A stretch of 64,000 bases of DNA from JAFLBI01 sp964616465 (GCA_964616465.1 CAZTTO010000010.1:1-64000); one strand, 5' to 3'; positions 26,889-36,226 are shown, numbered from the stretch's first letter. Notes: generated from the letters alone by a model not told the origin. Program-made: numbers and translations.

Positions 26889-27461
26889 CTACCATCGTTC
26901 CAATACCTGCACTACTCTACTAACTGGCAACCCCATAACATTATAGAAATCGCCAACCACTTTTTGAATGCCAATAACACCTATCCATTCTTGAATAGCA
27001 TAAGCTCCTGCTTTATCGAATGGCTGATATCTTTCAACATAAAATGAGATCTGGTCGTTGGTTAATTTATGAAAGTGCACTTCAGTTATATCAGAAAACT
27101 GAATATTTTTTTCTCCTTGCATCAATACAACACCAGTAATAACTTTATGCTTTCTGCCTGAAAGTAATTGCAACATCTGTATTGCTTCCTCTTTATCTTT
27201 TGGCTTACCTAAAATCTGTTCATCAACTAAAACAATGGTATCGGCAGCTAATACAATTGGATGAGGCTTATTATAAAGTTTATGCACCTCGGCTGCTTTT
27301 TGCTGAGCTATATGAATAGGCACATGAATTGGGTCCATGCCTGCTGGGAAAGTTTCTTCTGTAGGAATAACCTGAATAGTAAATGATATTTCAGCCCATT
27401 CTAATAGTTGCTTTCTCCGGGGCGATTGTGAAGCTAAAATGATAGATGGCAAATGTTTCAT
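26889..27461 (-). CDS. maf: Maf-type nucleoside triphosphate pyrophosphatase
   Basis: Maf proteins hydrolyse non-canonical or pyrimidine NTPs to NMPs (house-cleaning). I choose the ATG at 27461 (MKHLPSIILASQSPRRKQLL, 190 aa), which overlaps the prenyltransferase stop as ATGA. An in-frame ATG 12 bases upstream is less likely. Motifs: ASQSPRRKQLLEW, VIPTEETFP, VLAADTIVLVDEQILGKP, and KAGAYAIQEW near the C-terminus. It is translationally coupled to the ubiA-family gene. Confidence 0.94.
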   Translation of the reverse strand: MKHLPSIILASQSPRRKQLLEWAEISFTIQVIPTEETFPAGMDPIHVPIHIAQQKAAEVHKLYNKPHPIVLAADTIVLVDEQILGKPKDKEEAIQMLQLLSGRKHKVITGVVLMQGEKNIQFSDITEVHFHKLTNDQISFYVERYQPFDKAGAYAIQEWIGVIGIQKVVGDFYNVMGLPVSRVVQVLERW

Positions 27462-28402
27462 ATTCCATACCATTTAAAAAACACCATCGATAAAATTCCG
27501 AACAACATAACCAACTTAATAATACTGCTTACTTTATGATAATCCTCACTTGTTTTTGCCTTCTTTAGCATAAAAAGCGACTTAAAAAGAGGATAAATGA
27601 GTAACCCAGTAGCATATAGAATACTCCACCACCAACCTAAAGGAATAACATACACTTGCAGTGCAACTAGAATAGCAATTAAAATAACAATCCAAGTACT
27701 TATGAAAATTTTGGTTGATTGAATGCCCCAAACAATGGGCATAGTTGTACATCCATATTTTCTGTCACCTATAATATCTTCCATATCTTTCACAGCTTCA
27801 CGAATCAGCGATATAACAAAAGCAAAACCAGCATATAAAATTCCTAATCTTAAAATACGCTGATTTGCAGCAATTGAATCACTATCCAAATTTGTCTGAA
27901 CCCTTACTTCGGCCATACACAAAACCAAAATAACCCATGCAGTTAGCATAGATATCAAGATGTTGCCAGACAACAACTTTTTCTTGAATGATATTGAATA
28001 CAAAAACAAAAGAACTACGCATAGCACATTTGCCATGCCTAACAGCCAAATACCCGACTGAAACGCCACATAAAAACTAATTGCCACACCTACCATACTC
28101 AAGAAAAAATGCCAAAAAATGACCCATCTTCTTTTAATCATTTTTTCAACTACAAGTTTATCGGGCTTGTTGATTAAATCTATGTTTAAATCAAAATAGT
28201 CATTGATAATATATCCTGCAGCAGCTATGCTAACTGATGCAAGCACCAATAGAAATAACAATGGCAATGACAAATAAATTAGTACAAAAGATCCTTCTTT
28301 AGAAGGGATTATAATAGTATAAAAAAAAAGCAATTGTGTGAGGGCAATAAAAACCAAATTAGGCCACCTTACTAAACTAAAAAAAGCTTTGAAAAGTTTC
28401 AT
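27458..28402 (-). CDS. UbiA-family prenyltransferase
   Basis: 314 aa integral membrane enzyme with about 8-9 transmembrane segments. Two Asp-rich motifs bind the prenyl diphosphate through magnesium: NDYFDLNIDLINKPDK and KDMEDIIGDRKYGC. Bacteroidota members are often annotated as geranylgeranylglycerol-phosphate geranylgeranyltransferase-like, but the acceptor cannot be told from sequence. It is between a kdsC-like gene (12-base gap) and maf (4-base overlap), so it is in an operon. Confidence 0.88.
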   Translation of the reverse strand: MKLFKAFFSLVRWPNLVFIALTQLLFFYTIIIPSKEGSFVLIYLSLPLLFLLVLASVSIAAAGYIINDYFDLNIDLINKPDKLVVEKMIKRRWVIFWHFFLSMVGVAISFYVAFQSGIWLLGMANVLCVVLLFLYSISFKKKLLSGNILISMLTAWVILVLCMAEVRVQTNLDSDSIAANQRILRLGILYAGFAFVISLIREAVKDMEDIIGDRKYGCTTMPIVWGIQSTKIFISTWIVILIAILVALQVYVIPLGWWWSILYATGLLIYPLFKSLFMLKKAKTSEDYHKVSSIIKLVMLFGILSMVFFKWYGI

Positions 28403-28414
28403 ACCTAAATGTAA

Positions 28415-28939
28415 TTAAGATGATGTGGTGAAAACATGTTGATCCCACAAGCCTTTACACTTCATAACCTTTTCAATAACATCACGTACACAACCTTTTC
28501 CACCTCCATACGGTGATATATAAGAAGATATTTCTCGCACTTCTAACACTGCATCATTGGGTGCGGCAGATACACCGGCTGCTTTCATAATAGGTATATC
28601 TGGAATATCGTCGCCCATTGCAAGAACTTCATGAGGGAGTAAGTTATTACGCTCCATAATTTCATGCATGACCTTCATTTTATCATGCACTTTCATATGA
28701 ATTTCAGTAATACCCAATTTTGAAAAACGTTCAATTGCCTCGGATGAATCTCCTCCAGAAATAATTGCAACTATGAATCCACTCGAAGTTGCACGTTGTA
28801 AGGCATAACCATCTTTTGTATTCATTGCACGAGCAACAACCCCGTTTGGCAACAAATACACACTACCATCTGTCAGCACTCCGTCCATATCAAACAGAAA
28901 TGCCTTAATAGCAGTTAATTTTTGAAGAAGATTTGACAT
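28415..28939 (-). CDS. KdsC-like HAD phosphatase (3-deoxy-D-manno-octulosonate 8-phosphate phosphatase family)
   Basis: 174 aa, the length of KdsC without a cap domain. HAD motif I is DMDGVLTDGS (usually DVDGVLTDG in KdsC); motif II is in IISGGDSSEA; motif III is around KVHDKMKVM; motif IV is MGDDIPDIPIM. A Gly-rich C-terminal tail (PYGGGKGCVRDVIE) is typical. The likely role is KDO-8-phosphate dephosphorylation for lipopolysaccharide. No kdsA, kdsB or kdsD is nearby, so other sugar phosphates remain possible. Confidence 0.88.
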   Translation of the reverse strand: MSNLLQKLTAIKAFLFDMDGVLTDGSVYLLPNGVVARAMNTKDGYALQRATSSGFIVAIISGGDSSEAIERFSKLGITEIHMKVHDKMKVMHEIMERNNLLPHEVLAMGDDIPDIPIMKAAGVSAAPNDAVLEVREISSYISPYGGGKGCVRDVIEKVMKCKGLWDQHVFTTSS

Positions 28940-28994
28940 GATGGGAATTTACTCGCGGCTAAAGATAGCCAATCCCGTTTGCTTGGGCTACCAA

Positions 28995-29234
28995 TTATTT
29001 TTGGTTATCGCGCCACTCATATACCCAACTGCTTTGCACCATTTCAAGATGGCCTTCATTACACTCTTCGCGCGTTCCCTTGAAATGCGGAATTTCTAAG
29101 ACCCACTCAAGCAATTCAGTAAAGCGAATTCGATAAATTTTACTTTCTGTAAAATCATCTCCAAAACGCTCATATAACTTCAGCGCTATATCCTCATAAT
29201 CGTTCCAGTAAATAGGAGGTTCAAAGTTTGACAT
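28995..29234 (-). CDS. iscX: IscX-like Fe-S cluster assembly protein
   Basis: 79 aa small acidic protein. It matches IscX by IYWNDYEDIALKLYERFGDDF, IRFTELLEWVLEIPHF and the ending MVQSSWVYEW, the conserved pattern of this family, which binds iron and the cysteine desulfurase IscS in other bacteria. It follows the 2Fe-2S ferredoxin gene by 11 bases. This mirrors the fdx-iscX order of proteobacterial isc operons, but no iscS, iscU, iscA, hscA or hscB lies here. Confidence 0.85.
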   Translation of the reverse strand: MSNFEPPIYWNDYEDIALKLYERFGDDFTESKIYRIRFTELLEWVLEIPHFKGTREECNEGHLEMVQSSWVYEWRDNQK

Positions 29235-29245
29235 ACTCTTTGGTT

Positions 29246-29581
29246 TTATTCACCCAAAAACTGGGTTTGATCGGGTAATGTAATTTCAATAGTTCCACCG
29301 CCATCTTGCAATACACATTGACAGCCTAAACGAGAATTTAAACGCGGATTAACTGCTCGGTCTATAAAATCTTCTTCTTTATCGCTGAGTTCTTCCAAAT
29401 GTTCCATTCCCTTCTCAACATACAAATGGCATGTGCTACATGCACAAACTGCCCCACAATTATGGTGCAATTCAATACCATTGTCTAAGCAAACCTCCAA
29501 TAAAGAATCGCCTGAACCAATATTTTCGAGCGTAACAGGCTCCAAACCCTTCTGTTCAAATTGTATGTGAATTGTGTACAT
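29246..29581 (-). CDS. fdx: 2Fe-2S ferredoxin (adrenodoxin/Isc type)
   Basis: 111 aa electron carrier. The cluster ligands follow the C-x5-C-x2-C pattern: Cys42, Cys48 and Cys51 in NCGAVCACSTCHLYV, with the fourth Cys in RLGCQC. This is the adrenodoxin-like ISC ferredoxin class rather than the plant type. It sits directly before the IscX-like gene, which supports a role in Fe-S assembly (inference). Confidence 0.93.
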   Translation of the reverse strand: MYTIHIQFEQKGLEPVTLENIGSGDSLLEVCLDNGIELHHNCGAVCACSTCHLYVEKGMEHLEELSDKEEDFIDRAVNPRLNSRLGCQCVLQDGGGTIEITLPDQTQFLGE

Positions 29582-29679
29582 AGCCCTATTTTGGCCGCAA
29601 AACTATCTGAAAGAACGCTAGCGAAAAAGTCATGTTTTCCCTTTTACCTTCGAAATGGGGAAAAATTATGCTTAGTCAC

Positions 29680-30459
29680 CTATTTAATTTGCTGAAAGCC
29701 TTCAACTATTTGCTTGCTAAACACCTCATATAATTCCTTCAAATCGGTCTCATTTCCTAATAATTCTAGCTGTTGTTGCATGACTTGCACATCGTTTCTT
29801 CTTGCTGGTCCTGTTAAATGCTCTAAACCATGTCCTTCCATAACTTGGTGTAATACATTCCTCATAATTGGGTAGAGCAAATGTGCAGGGAGTTGATTTT
29901 TCTTGGCAAACTCTATAACCCTTCCCCCTAAATACTGACTGAAGTTAGCTAACATAACCGTTGTTAGATGTAGCTTTTTCCTTTGATGTATATCTAACCG
30001 AACCACCTCTCCTCTTAAAGTTCCTGCTAAATCATACAAAGGCTCTTCTAACTCCTTTTCCGAAAAATCAATTACAGAGGGTGCTCCAAGTAAAGTTGTG
30101 TTTTTTTGGATGGATTGCATAATCCACCAAACAGCTGGAAATCGAGTATATGCCGAAAGAACATCTACAGGAACAGTTCCTGCAGTATGAATCAATGGTT
30201 TGTTGGGGAAAGGGAATTGTGCTGCAACTGATGCTATAGCATCATCTTTCACACATATTATATATGCATCGGCATGAGCATCTAATTGATCCATTTGAAA
30301 AGCAAAGGGCACATGCAAAAAATTTCCAAGCTTTCTAGCAGCTTCTTCGCTCCTTCCCCACACTTGCAAAACAGTTCTTCCACTTTCGCGAAAGGTTTGT
30401 GCAAGCGCATAAGCCACATTACCTGTTCCTAATATCACCAACTTGTTATATTTACGCAT
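29680..30459 (-). CDS. Rossmann-fold oxidoreductase-like protein with DUF2520
   Basis: 259 aa. The N-terminus has a dinucleotide-binding fold (LVILGTGNVAYALAQTFRESG), like pyrroline-5-carboxylate or F420-dependent NADP reductases. A helical DUF2520 domain follows from about 130 onward, with KKLHLTTVMLANFSQYL. The substrate is unknown. Its ATG abuts the ATG of the divergent hydrolase gene with no base between them. Confidence 0.87.
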   Translation of the reverse strand: MRKYNKLVILGTGNVAYALAQTFRESGRTVLQVWGRSEEAARKLGNFLHVPFAFQMDQLDAHADAYIICVKDDAIASVAAQFPFPNKPLIHTAGTVPVDVLSAYTRFPAVWWIMQSIQKNTTLLGAPSVIDFSEKELEEPLYDLAGTLRGEVVRLDIHQRKKLHLTTVMLANFSQYLGGRVIEFAKKNQLPAHLLYPIMRNVLHQVMEGHGLEHLTGPARRNDVQVMQQQLELLGNETDLKELYEVFSKQIVEGFQQIK

Positions 30460-31332
30460 ATGAAGTTGAAATTAGCACAAAGAGTTGTAATTGGATATTA
30501 CAAAACAAAATTGAAAACCCTTGCCCTGCTTTCCCCAAAAAAAGCTGCTGAAGCTTCCTTCCAACTATTCTGCACCCCTTATAGTGGCAAGCCTAAAAGA
30601 AAAGCTCCTCCCATCTTTCATCACGCTGAGAAACTCAAACTTGAAATTGAAGGCCTACAAGTAAGAGGCTGGCACTGGAAAGCTGATCATCCCATAGGTA
30701 AAACCATACTAATTGCACACGGATTTGATAGCTGTGCTTATAAATTTGACAGATATGTGGCTCCATTTAAGAGAGAGGGATTTAATGTGGTTGCTTTTGA
30801 TGCACCTGGACATGGAACAAGCGATGGTAAAATTCTGAATGCAAGGATTTATCGCGATATGATTTTGAAAATTCATAGGGAACTGTTTCCCTTGAACGGT
30901 ATTATGGCACATTCATTAGGCGGACTGGCAACATCTCTTGCAGTAGAACAACTTGATCCTTCTGAACGTCCACCCATAGTTCTCATTGCCCCAGCAGTAA
31001 ACACCGTTCGAGCCTTAGATAATTTCTTTACTTTCTTACCCCTTGGCAATCAAATTCGCCATGAAATGGAACTGTTAATTGAACAGATTGGGCAACAACC
31101 GGTATCCTATTACGCTACTGATAGAGCAGTTTTATCTATGAGTCAACCTGTTTTATGGATTCACGACGAGCAAGACGATATTTGTCCATTTGAAGATGTC
31201 AAAAACACCTATCAGCAAGCTCCAAAGCATGTTGATTTTGTTGTGACCCAGGGTCTTGGACATAGCCGTATTTACAGAGAGTCGAAGATTAAAAAACAGA
31301 TTGTTGCCTTTTTAAAGGAGAAGAATATGTAA
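30460..31332 (+). CDS. Alpha/beta hydrolase (serine hydrolase)
   Basis: 290 aa cytoplasmic hydrolase. The fold motifs are ILIAHGFDSCAYKF (oxyanion region), NVVAFDAPGHGTSDG, the nucleophile elbow MAHSLGGLATSL, an acid in HDEQDDICPFED, and a catalytic His in GLGHSRIYRES. It is related to monoglyceride lipase/esterase types; the substrate is unknown. The start codon touches the divergent DUF2520 gene's start, so its promoter must lie inside that gene, or an internal start is used. No good internal ATG keeps the N-terminal helix. Confidence 0.85.
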   Translation: MKLKLAQRVVIGYYKTKLKTLALLSPKKAAEASFQLFCTPYSGKPKRKAPPIFHHAEKLKLEIEGLQVRGWHWKADHPIGKTILIAHGFDSCAYKFDRYVAPFKREGFNVVAFDAPGHGTSDGKILNARIYRDMILKIHRELFPLNGIMAHSLGGLATSLAVEQLDPSERPPIVLIAPAVNTVRALDNFFTFLPLGNQIRHEMELLIEQIGQQPVSYYATDRAVLSMSQPVLWIHDEQDDICPFEDVKNTYQQAPKHVDFVVTQGLGHSRIYRESKIKKQIVAFLKEKNM

Positions 31333-31463
31333 ATTTATTACATATTAAATTGATTTACAGCAACATATTGATATAAAAAATATAGACTGCGATTGCTAAT
31401 TTTGATTTTTTCGCATTTTTTATTGCAACCTTGCTTTAATATTGCAACCATACCAACCCAGCC

Positions 31464-34034
31464 ATGAGTAAAAATTTATTAATAGTTGAGTCTCCAGCCA
31501 AAGCAAAAACCATCGAAAAAATTCTTGGAAGTGATTTCGAGGTAAGAAGTTGTTATGGTCATATTAGAGATCTTGAGAAAGATGATATGGGCATTGACGT
31601 ACTCAACAATTATGAACCGAGATATAAGGTTCCAGACGATAAAGAAAGGGTTGTTAGGGAACTAAGACAAATGGCAAAAAAGGCAAAAGAAGTTTGGTTG
31701 GCATCGGATGAGGACCGTGAAGGAGAAAGTATTAGTTGGCACCTTGCTGAAGTATTAGGATTGGACCCGGAAACCACGAAAAGAATTGTATTCCACGAGA
31801 TTACGAAACCCGCTATTCAAAAAGCAGTTCAAAATCCTCGTACCATCAATATGAACCTAGTCAACGCACAACAAGCTCGCCGTGTACTAGACAGATTAGT
31901 GGGATTTGAATTGAGTCCTGTTTTATGGAGAAAGATTGGCATGCAGAGAAGCTTAAGCGCTGGAAGGGTTCAAAGTGTGGCAGTTCGTTTGATTGTTGAA
32001 AGAGAGCGCGAAATCAATCATTTTGTATCTGAGAGCCACTTTAAAATTGTGGGACAATTCACTGCCAACGATGGAAATAGAAATTATACTTTTCAAGCAG
32101 AAGGACCCTCTAAACAACATTCAGAAAAAGAAGCAACGGCTTTTTTAGAAAAGTGTAAAGGTGCTAGATATACGGTTGAACAAATTCAAGTAAAACCTGC
32201 AAAACGCACACCCGCAGCGCCCTTCACAACTTCAACCTTACAACAAGAAGCTGCAAGAAAATTAGGATACAGCGTAAGTAAAACCATGTTGATTGCCCAG
32301 AAATTATATGAGAGCGGTCAAATTACTTATATGCGTACCGACAGCGTAAATTTAAGTGATACAGCAAGAGCAGATATTCAAAGAGAAATAGAATCACAAT
32401 ACGGAGATCAATATTTTCAACCTCGTAGGTATAAGAATAAAAACGAGAGTGCTCAAGAAGCACACGAAGCTATTCGTCCTACCTATATGAATCAACATAC
32501 AGTAACGGATCCTGAGAATAGAAGGTTATATGAACTCATTTGGAAGAGAACAATAGCGTCACAAATGAGCGATGCTGCATTTGAAAAAACAGTTGCTTCA
32601 ATTGGTATTTCAACTCAGCCTGAACAACTAACCGCAAGTGGAGAGGTATTGAAATTTGATGGCTTCTTAAAAGTATACATGGAGGGAAAAGATGATGAGG
32701 ACGAGGACGAAAAAGAAGGTATGTTACCACCACTTGAAGTTGGTCAAAATGTGACTATGCTTCAATTGCTAGCTCAAGAAAAATTTAGCAGACCAGCTGC
32801 GAGATATACAGAAGCATCGCTTGTAAAAAAACTTGAAGAACTTGGAATTGGTCGCCCTTCAACTTATGCCCCAACTATTTCAACAATTATGAAAAGAAAT
32901 TATGTTGAAAAGCGCGATAAAGAAGGAACTACAAGACCAGCAATTACTTGGACTTTAGATGCTTCCGGAGATATTAGCAAGGAAGTGGTAATGGAAAATA
33001 CAGGTGCTGAAAAAGCTAAATTATTTCCAACATATTTGGGCAACCTTGTCACTGACTTCTTAAAGCAACATTTTGAAAAAGTAATGGATTATAGCTTCAC
33101 CGCTAAAATTGAACAAGAGTTCGATGAAATTGCAGATGGCAAGCTAAGGTGGAATAGCATGATTGATGGATTTTATAAGCCTTTCCATCAAAATATTGAA
33201 GAAACCCTTGAACATGCTGAGAGAGCAAAAGGTGAAAGAGAATTAGGTATTGAAGAAAGCACAGGTAAGAGAATTATAGCAAGGATGGGGCGGTATGGTC
33301 CAATGGTTCAAATTGGTGATGCAACGGATGAAGAAAAACCTCGATTTGCAAAGCTAAAGGCTGGACAAAGCATTGAGACGATTACACTGAATGAGGCAAT
33401 GGATTTATTCCAGCTACCCAAAACACTTGGAGAATTGGATGGGCAAGAAGTTTCCGTTCACATAGGACGTTTTGGTCCCTACATAAAATTTGGAGAACAA
33501 TTCATTAGCCTACCAAAAGGTGAAGAACCTCTTGATGTAGATCTCGAAAGAGCACAAGTATTGATTGCAGAGAAACAACATGCAGATGCCCCAATTGCAA
33601 TGTATCATGATGCGCCTGTTACCAAAGGGAAGGGACGTTTTGGCCCCTTCATTAAATGGAATAACATGTTCATTAATGTACCTCGTAAATACAATTTTGA
33701 TGCACTTAGCAAAAATGATATTGAGGAATTGATTGAAGCGAAGATGGAAAAGGAAGCGAACAGGTTTATTCAACAATGGCCTTCAGAAAAAATTTCTATT
33801 GAGAATGGTCGTTGGGGGCCTTTCATTCGATTTGGCAAGCAAATGCTTAAACTAGGTAAAAAAGCCGATGGCTCTAAATTTGAAGCACAAGATTTGCAAG
33901 ATGTTTCCCTAGAAGAGGTTAAAAAAATGATTGAAGCACAAGTCCCTGGAGCATTTGATAAGAAAACAAAAAAGCCTGCAACAAAAAAAGCTGCTAAACC
34001 TGCTGCAAAGAAAGCTGCTAAGAAAAAAGTATAA
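31464..34034 (+). CDS. topA: DNA topoisomerase I (type IA)
   Basis: 856 aa enzyme that relaxes negative supercoils. A Toprim domain (NLLIVESPAKAKTIEKIL; SDEDREGESISWHL) is followed by the cleavage domain with active-site Tyr289 (ITYMRTDSVNLSD) and the motif GIGRPSTYAPTI. Instead of C4 zinc fingers, the C-terminus holds several repeats of the type GRFGPYIKFG / GRFGPFIKW / GRWGPFIRFG (about 610-800). It ends in a Lys/Ala-rich tail from about 830. A strong hairpin terminator follows. Confidence 0.97.
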   Translation: MSKNLLIVESPAKAKTIEKILGSDFEVRSCYGHIRDLEKDDMGIDVLNNYEPRYKVPDDKERVVRELRQMAKKAKEVWLASDEDREGESISWHLAEVLGLDPETTKRIVFHEITKPAIQKAVQNPRTINMNLVNAQQARRVLDRLVGFELSPVLWRKIGMQRSLSAGRVQSVAVRLIVEREREINHFVSESHFKIVGQFTANDGNRNYTFQAEGPSKQHSEKEATAFLEKCKGARYTVEQIQVKPAKRTPAAPFTTSTLQQEAARKLGYSVSKTMLIAQKLYESGQITYMRTDSVNLSDTARADIQREIESQYGDQYFQPRRYKNKNESAQEAHEAIRPTYMNQHTVTDPENRRLYELIWKRTIASQMSDAAFEKTVASIGISTQPEQLTASGEVLKFDGFLKVYMEGKDDEDEDEKEGMLPPLEVGQNVTMLQLLAQEKFSRPAARYTEASLVKKLEELGIGRPSTYAPTISTIMKRNYVEKRDKEGTTRPAITWTLDASGDISKEVVMENTGAEKAKLFPTYLGNLVTDFLKQHFEKVMDYSFTAKIEQEFDEIADGKLRWNSMIDGFYKPFHQNIEETLEHAERAKGERELGIEESTGKRIIARMGRYGPMVQIGDATDEEKPRFAKLKAGQSIETITLNEAMDLFQLPKTLGELDGQEVSVHIGRFGPYIKFGEQFISLPKGEEPLDVDLERAQVLIAEKQHADAPIAMYHDAPVTKGKGRFGPFIKWNNMFINVPRKYNFDALSKNDIEELIEAKMEKEANRFIQQWPSEKISIENGRWGPFIRFGKQMLKLGKKADGSKFEAQDLQDVSLEEVKKMIEAQVPGAFDKKTKKPATKKAAKPAAKKAAKKKV

Positions 34035-34053
34035 TACAGCTATAACAGTAATT

Positions 34054-34088
34054 AAAAAGCCCTACAATAAAAAATGTAGGGCTTTTTT
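34054..34088. terminator. Bidirectional terminator between topA and the desaturase
   Basis: GCCCTACA (34059-34066) pairs perfectly with TGTAGGGC (34075-34082). The stem is flanked by AAAAA on the left and TTTTTT on the right, so it works on both strands. It ends both topA (plus) and the convergent desaturase (minus). Confidence 0.92.
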
Positions 34089-34105
34089 ACTTTAGTATGG
34101 AATAC

Positions 34106-35185
34106 TTATGCCATTTGATGACTTGGTTTTCCCATTTCTTTAAGGAAAGATACGTGCGCAACTATTGCAGTTCGCATAGTGGGATACTCAATATATGGGA
34201 GATTATATTCTGCGCATACTTTTTTTACAATTTGACTAATTGCAGGGTAATGCACGTGCGAAATTTTAGGAAACAAGTGATGCTCAATTTGAAAATTTAA
34301 ACCGCCTACTAACCACCCAATCACCTTGTTACGTGTAGCAAAATTGGCTGTTGTTTTAATTTGATGAATAGCAAATTCGTCGGGCATTTTTTGAGTAACA
34401 GGATCTGCTTCAGGAAATTCTGTATCTGCAACTGTATGTGCCAACTGAAATACAATACTTAAGATAAAGCCAGCTACTAAAGTGAAAGATAAAAATCCAA
34501 TCATCCAATTCATAAATCCAAGCATAGCAATAGGAATTACGACAAACATGGCAATATGATATACCTTAATTGCCCAGAAGCTTGTATGATTTCTCCAGTT
34601 CATTTTTTTCAAAGGAACCGATCCAATTTTTCCTGTGAAATACTTTTTAAAGTCGGCAAAGAAAATCCAGAAAATGTAAAGCAACATATAAAGCACCCAA
34701 AAATAAACATGTTGAGCTTTATGAATTAAGAAGTGCTTCTGTGTAGGGGCTAATCGCATCAAAATGCCTACCTCAATATCATCATCTACTCCATCTATAT
34801 TCGTGTAGCTGTGATGAATCATATTGTGTTTAATATCCCACATAAAATGATGAGCACCTAACATACTACTACAATAAGATGCTAAACGATTCAGCCAAGG
34901 ATACTTGCTAAAACTACCATGACTACCATCGTGCATTACATTAAACCCAATACCTGCAGCTAAAGCGCCAAGCAATAAACATTCTGGTATGGCAATATAC
35001 CAAGCAGGGGTAAAAAATAAAACATGTATATAGACAGCCCAGAACAATACTACTAGAATCACTGCTTTGGTGTATAAAGTGAGGTTTCCGGTTGGTAAAA
35101 TTTTGTTTTCTTCAAAGTAAGCTTGAACTCTCCTTCTTAATTCAGCGTGAAGGGAGGGTTGAACGGCTGGAAATTTAGGGGTCAT
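34106..35185 (-). CDS. Membrane fatty acid desaturase
   Basis: 359 aa di-iron membrane enzyme that introduces a double bond in acyl chains. All three histidine boxes are present: HDGSH (His85-His89), HNMIHH (His120-His125) and QIEHH (His302-His303). The Gln in the third box is typical of front-end/linoleoyl-CoA-type desaturases. There is no fused cytochrome b5 domain, so an external electron donor is needed. There are four or more transmembrane segments. It is a stand-alone gene with a shared terminator at 34054-34088. Confidence 0.93.
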   Translation of the reverse strand: MTPKFPAVQPSLHAELRRRVQAYFEENKILPTGNLTLYTKAVILVVLFWAVYIHVLFFTPAWYIAIPECLLLGALAAGIGFNVMHDGSHGSFSKYPWLNRLASYCSSMLGAHHFMWDIKHNMIHHSYTNIDGVDDDIEVGILMRLAPTQKHFLIHKAQHVYFWVLYMLLYIFWIFFADFKKYFTGKIGSVPLKKMNWRNHTSFWAIKVYHIAMFVVIPIAMLGFMNWMIGFLSFTLVAGFILSIVFQLAHTVADTEFPEADPVTQKMPDEFAIHQIKTTANFATRNKVIGWLVGGLNFQIEHHLFPKISHVHYPAISQIVKKVCAEYNLPYIEYPTMRTAIVAHVSFLKEMGKPSHQMA

Positions 35186-35339
35186 GTGGTTATTTTCGTA
35201 AATGTAGAAACTGAGTTTGAAGATGCAAGGTATTGTTTAACGAAAATCCTGAAACGTTAAATTTTTTGAATATTGCTTTTGTGAATAAGTTTTTAATCCA
35301 CATATAGGGATAAATCAAAAACAATAAAAAATCAAAATA

Positions 35340-35347
35340 TAAGTTTG
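35340..35347 (+). promoter_or_regulatory. -7 box before the transglutaminase-like gene
   Basis: TAAGTTTG, a full match to TAnnTTTG, ends 19 bases before the ATG at 35366. I see no clear -33 TTG at the right distance. Confidence 0.5.
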
Positions 35348-35365
35348 TAATGGTAGCGTACCACT

Positions 35366-36226
35366 ATGCATGAAAACCGTGAGCTAAAAGCGTTATTTAC
35401 TCTTTTGGATGACCCAGATGAGTCTGTATTCCACTCTGTCTCAAATAGAATTGTGGAGTATGGTAAACCCATTATTCCAAATCTTGAGCATTTATGGGAA
35501 ATAACCCCCAATGAAGAAGTTCAAGAACGAATAGAAATGCTTATCCACAGACTGCAGTTCTCCGATGTGCTGCAAGACTTCGCTGAATGGAAAAGCAGAC
35601 CTTATCACGATTTATTGTTGGGCACTTTGCTGGTTGCCAAATGTCATTATCCAGATTTGCACACAGCTCCTGTTTATCAAGATATTGAGAAAATGAGGCG
35701 TACCATTTGGCTTGAGTTAAACAACTATCTTACACCTCTAGAACAAATACATGTTATTGGAAGTATCCTTTTTAAATACTTTCAGTTTCAAAGTCAAGAA
35801 AACAATCATGATCAACATGACCACTTCTTTATTCATAAAGTAATAGCATCTAAAAAAGGGAATGGTCTTCTAGTAGGTATTATCTTTCAATTAATGTGTG
35901 AACTGCTAGATATCCCAGCCAGATTAATTCCTATACCAGGACAAGTTATTTTGGCTATTCCTGATGCTCACTCCGATGCGATTTCAGCCCAACACCAAAT
36001 TCTTTTTTTTGCAGACGGGGCCAACGGACAAGCATACTCACATAAAGATATTGAGGAATATCTCCTCCGAATATCTTGTATTCCTGAAGATCGCTACTTT
36101 ACACCAATGTCCAATTTAAATATTATAGAACTGTTATTAAAAGAAACGGCCGAATGCTTCAATCATCCAAACCAGCTCTACAAAAAAGATGAACTGCTTC
36201 AAATTGCTCGTTTACTTGCTAGTTAG
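35366..36226 (+). CDS. Transglutaminase-like (SirB1/Transglut_core2) family protein
   Basis: 286 aa. The N-terminal part is helical and HEAT-like (ELKALFTLLDDPDESVFHSV). The central part matches the SirB1-type transglutaminase-like domain (PLEQIHVIGSILFKYFQF, FIHKVIASKKGNGLLVGIIFQLMCELLDIPARLIPIPGQ). The usual catalytic Cys position, after KKGN, reads GLLVG. The true enzyme motif is therefore not present and it may be non-catalytic. The function is unknown. It is 53 bases before csaA on the same strand. Confidence 0.8.
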   Translation: MHENRELKALFTLLDDPDESVFHSVSNRIVEYGKPIIPNLEHLWEITPNEEVQERIEMLIHRLQFSDVLQDFAEWKSRPYHDLLLGTLLVAKCHYPDLHTAPVYQDIEKMRRTIWLELNNYLTPLEQIHVIGSILFKYFQFQSQENNHDQHDHFFIHKVIASKKGNGLLVGIIFQLMCELLDIPARLIPIPGQVILAIPDAHSDAISAQHQILFFADGANGQAYSHKDIEEYLLRISCIPEDRYFTPMSNLNIIELLLKETAECFNHPNQLYKKDELLQIARLLAS

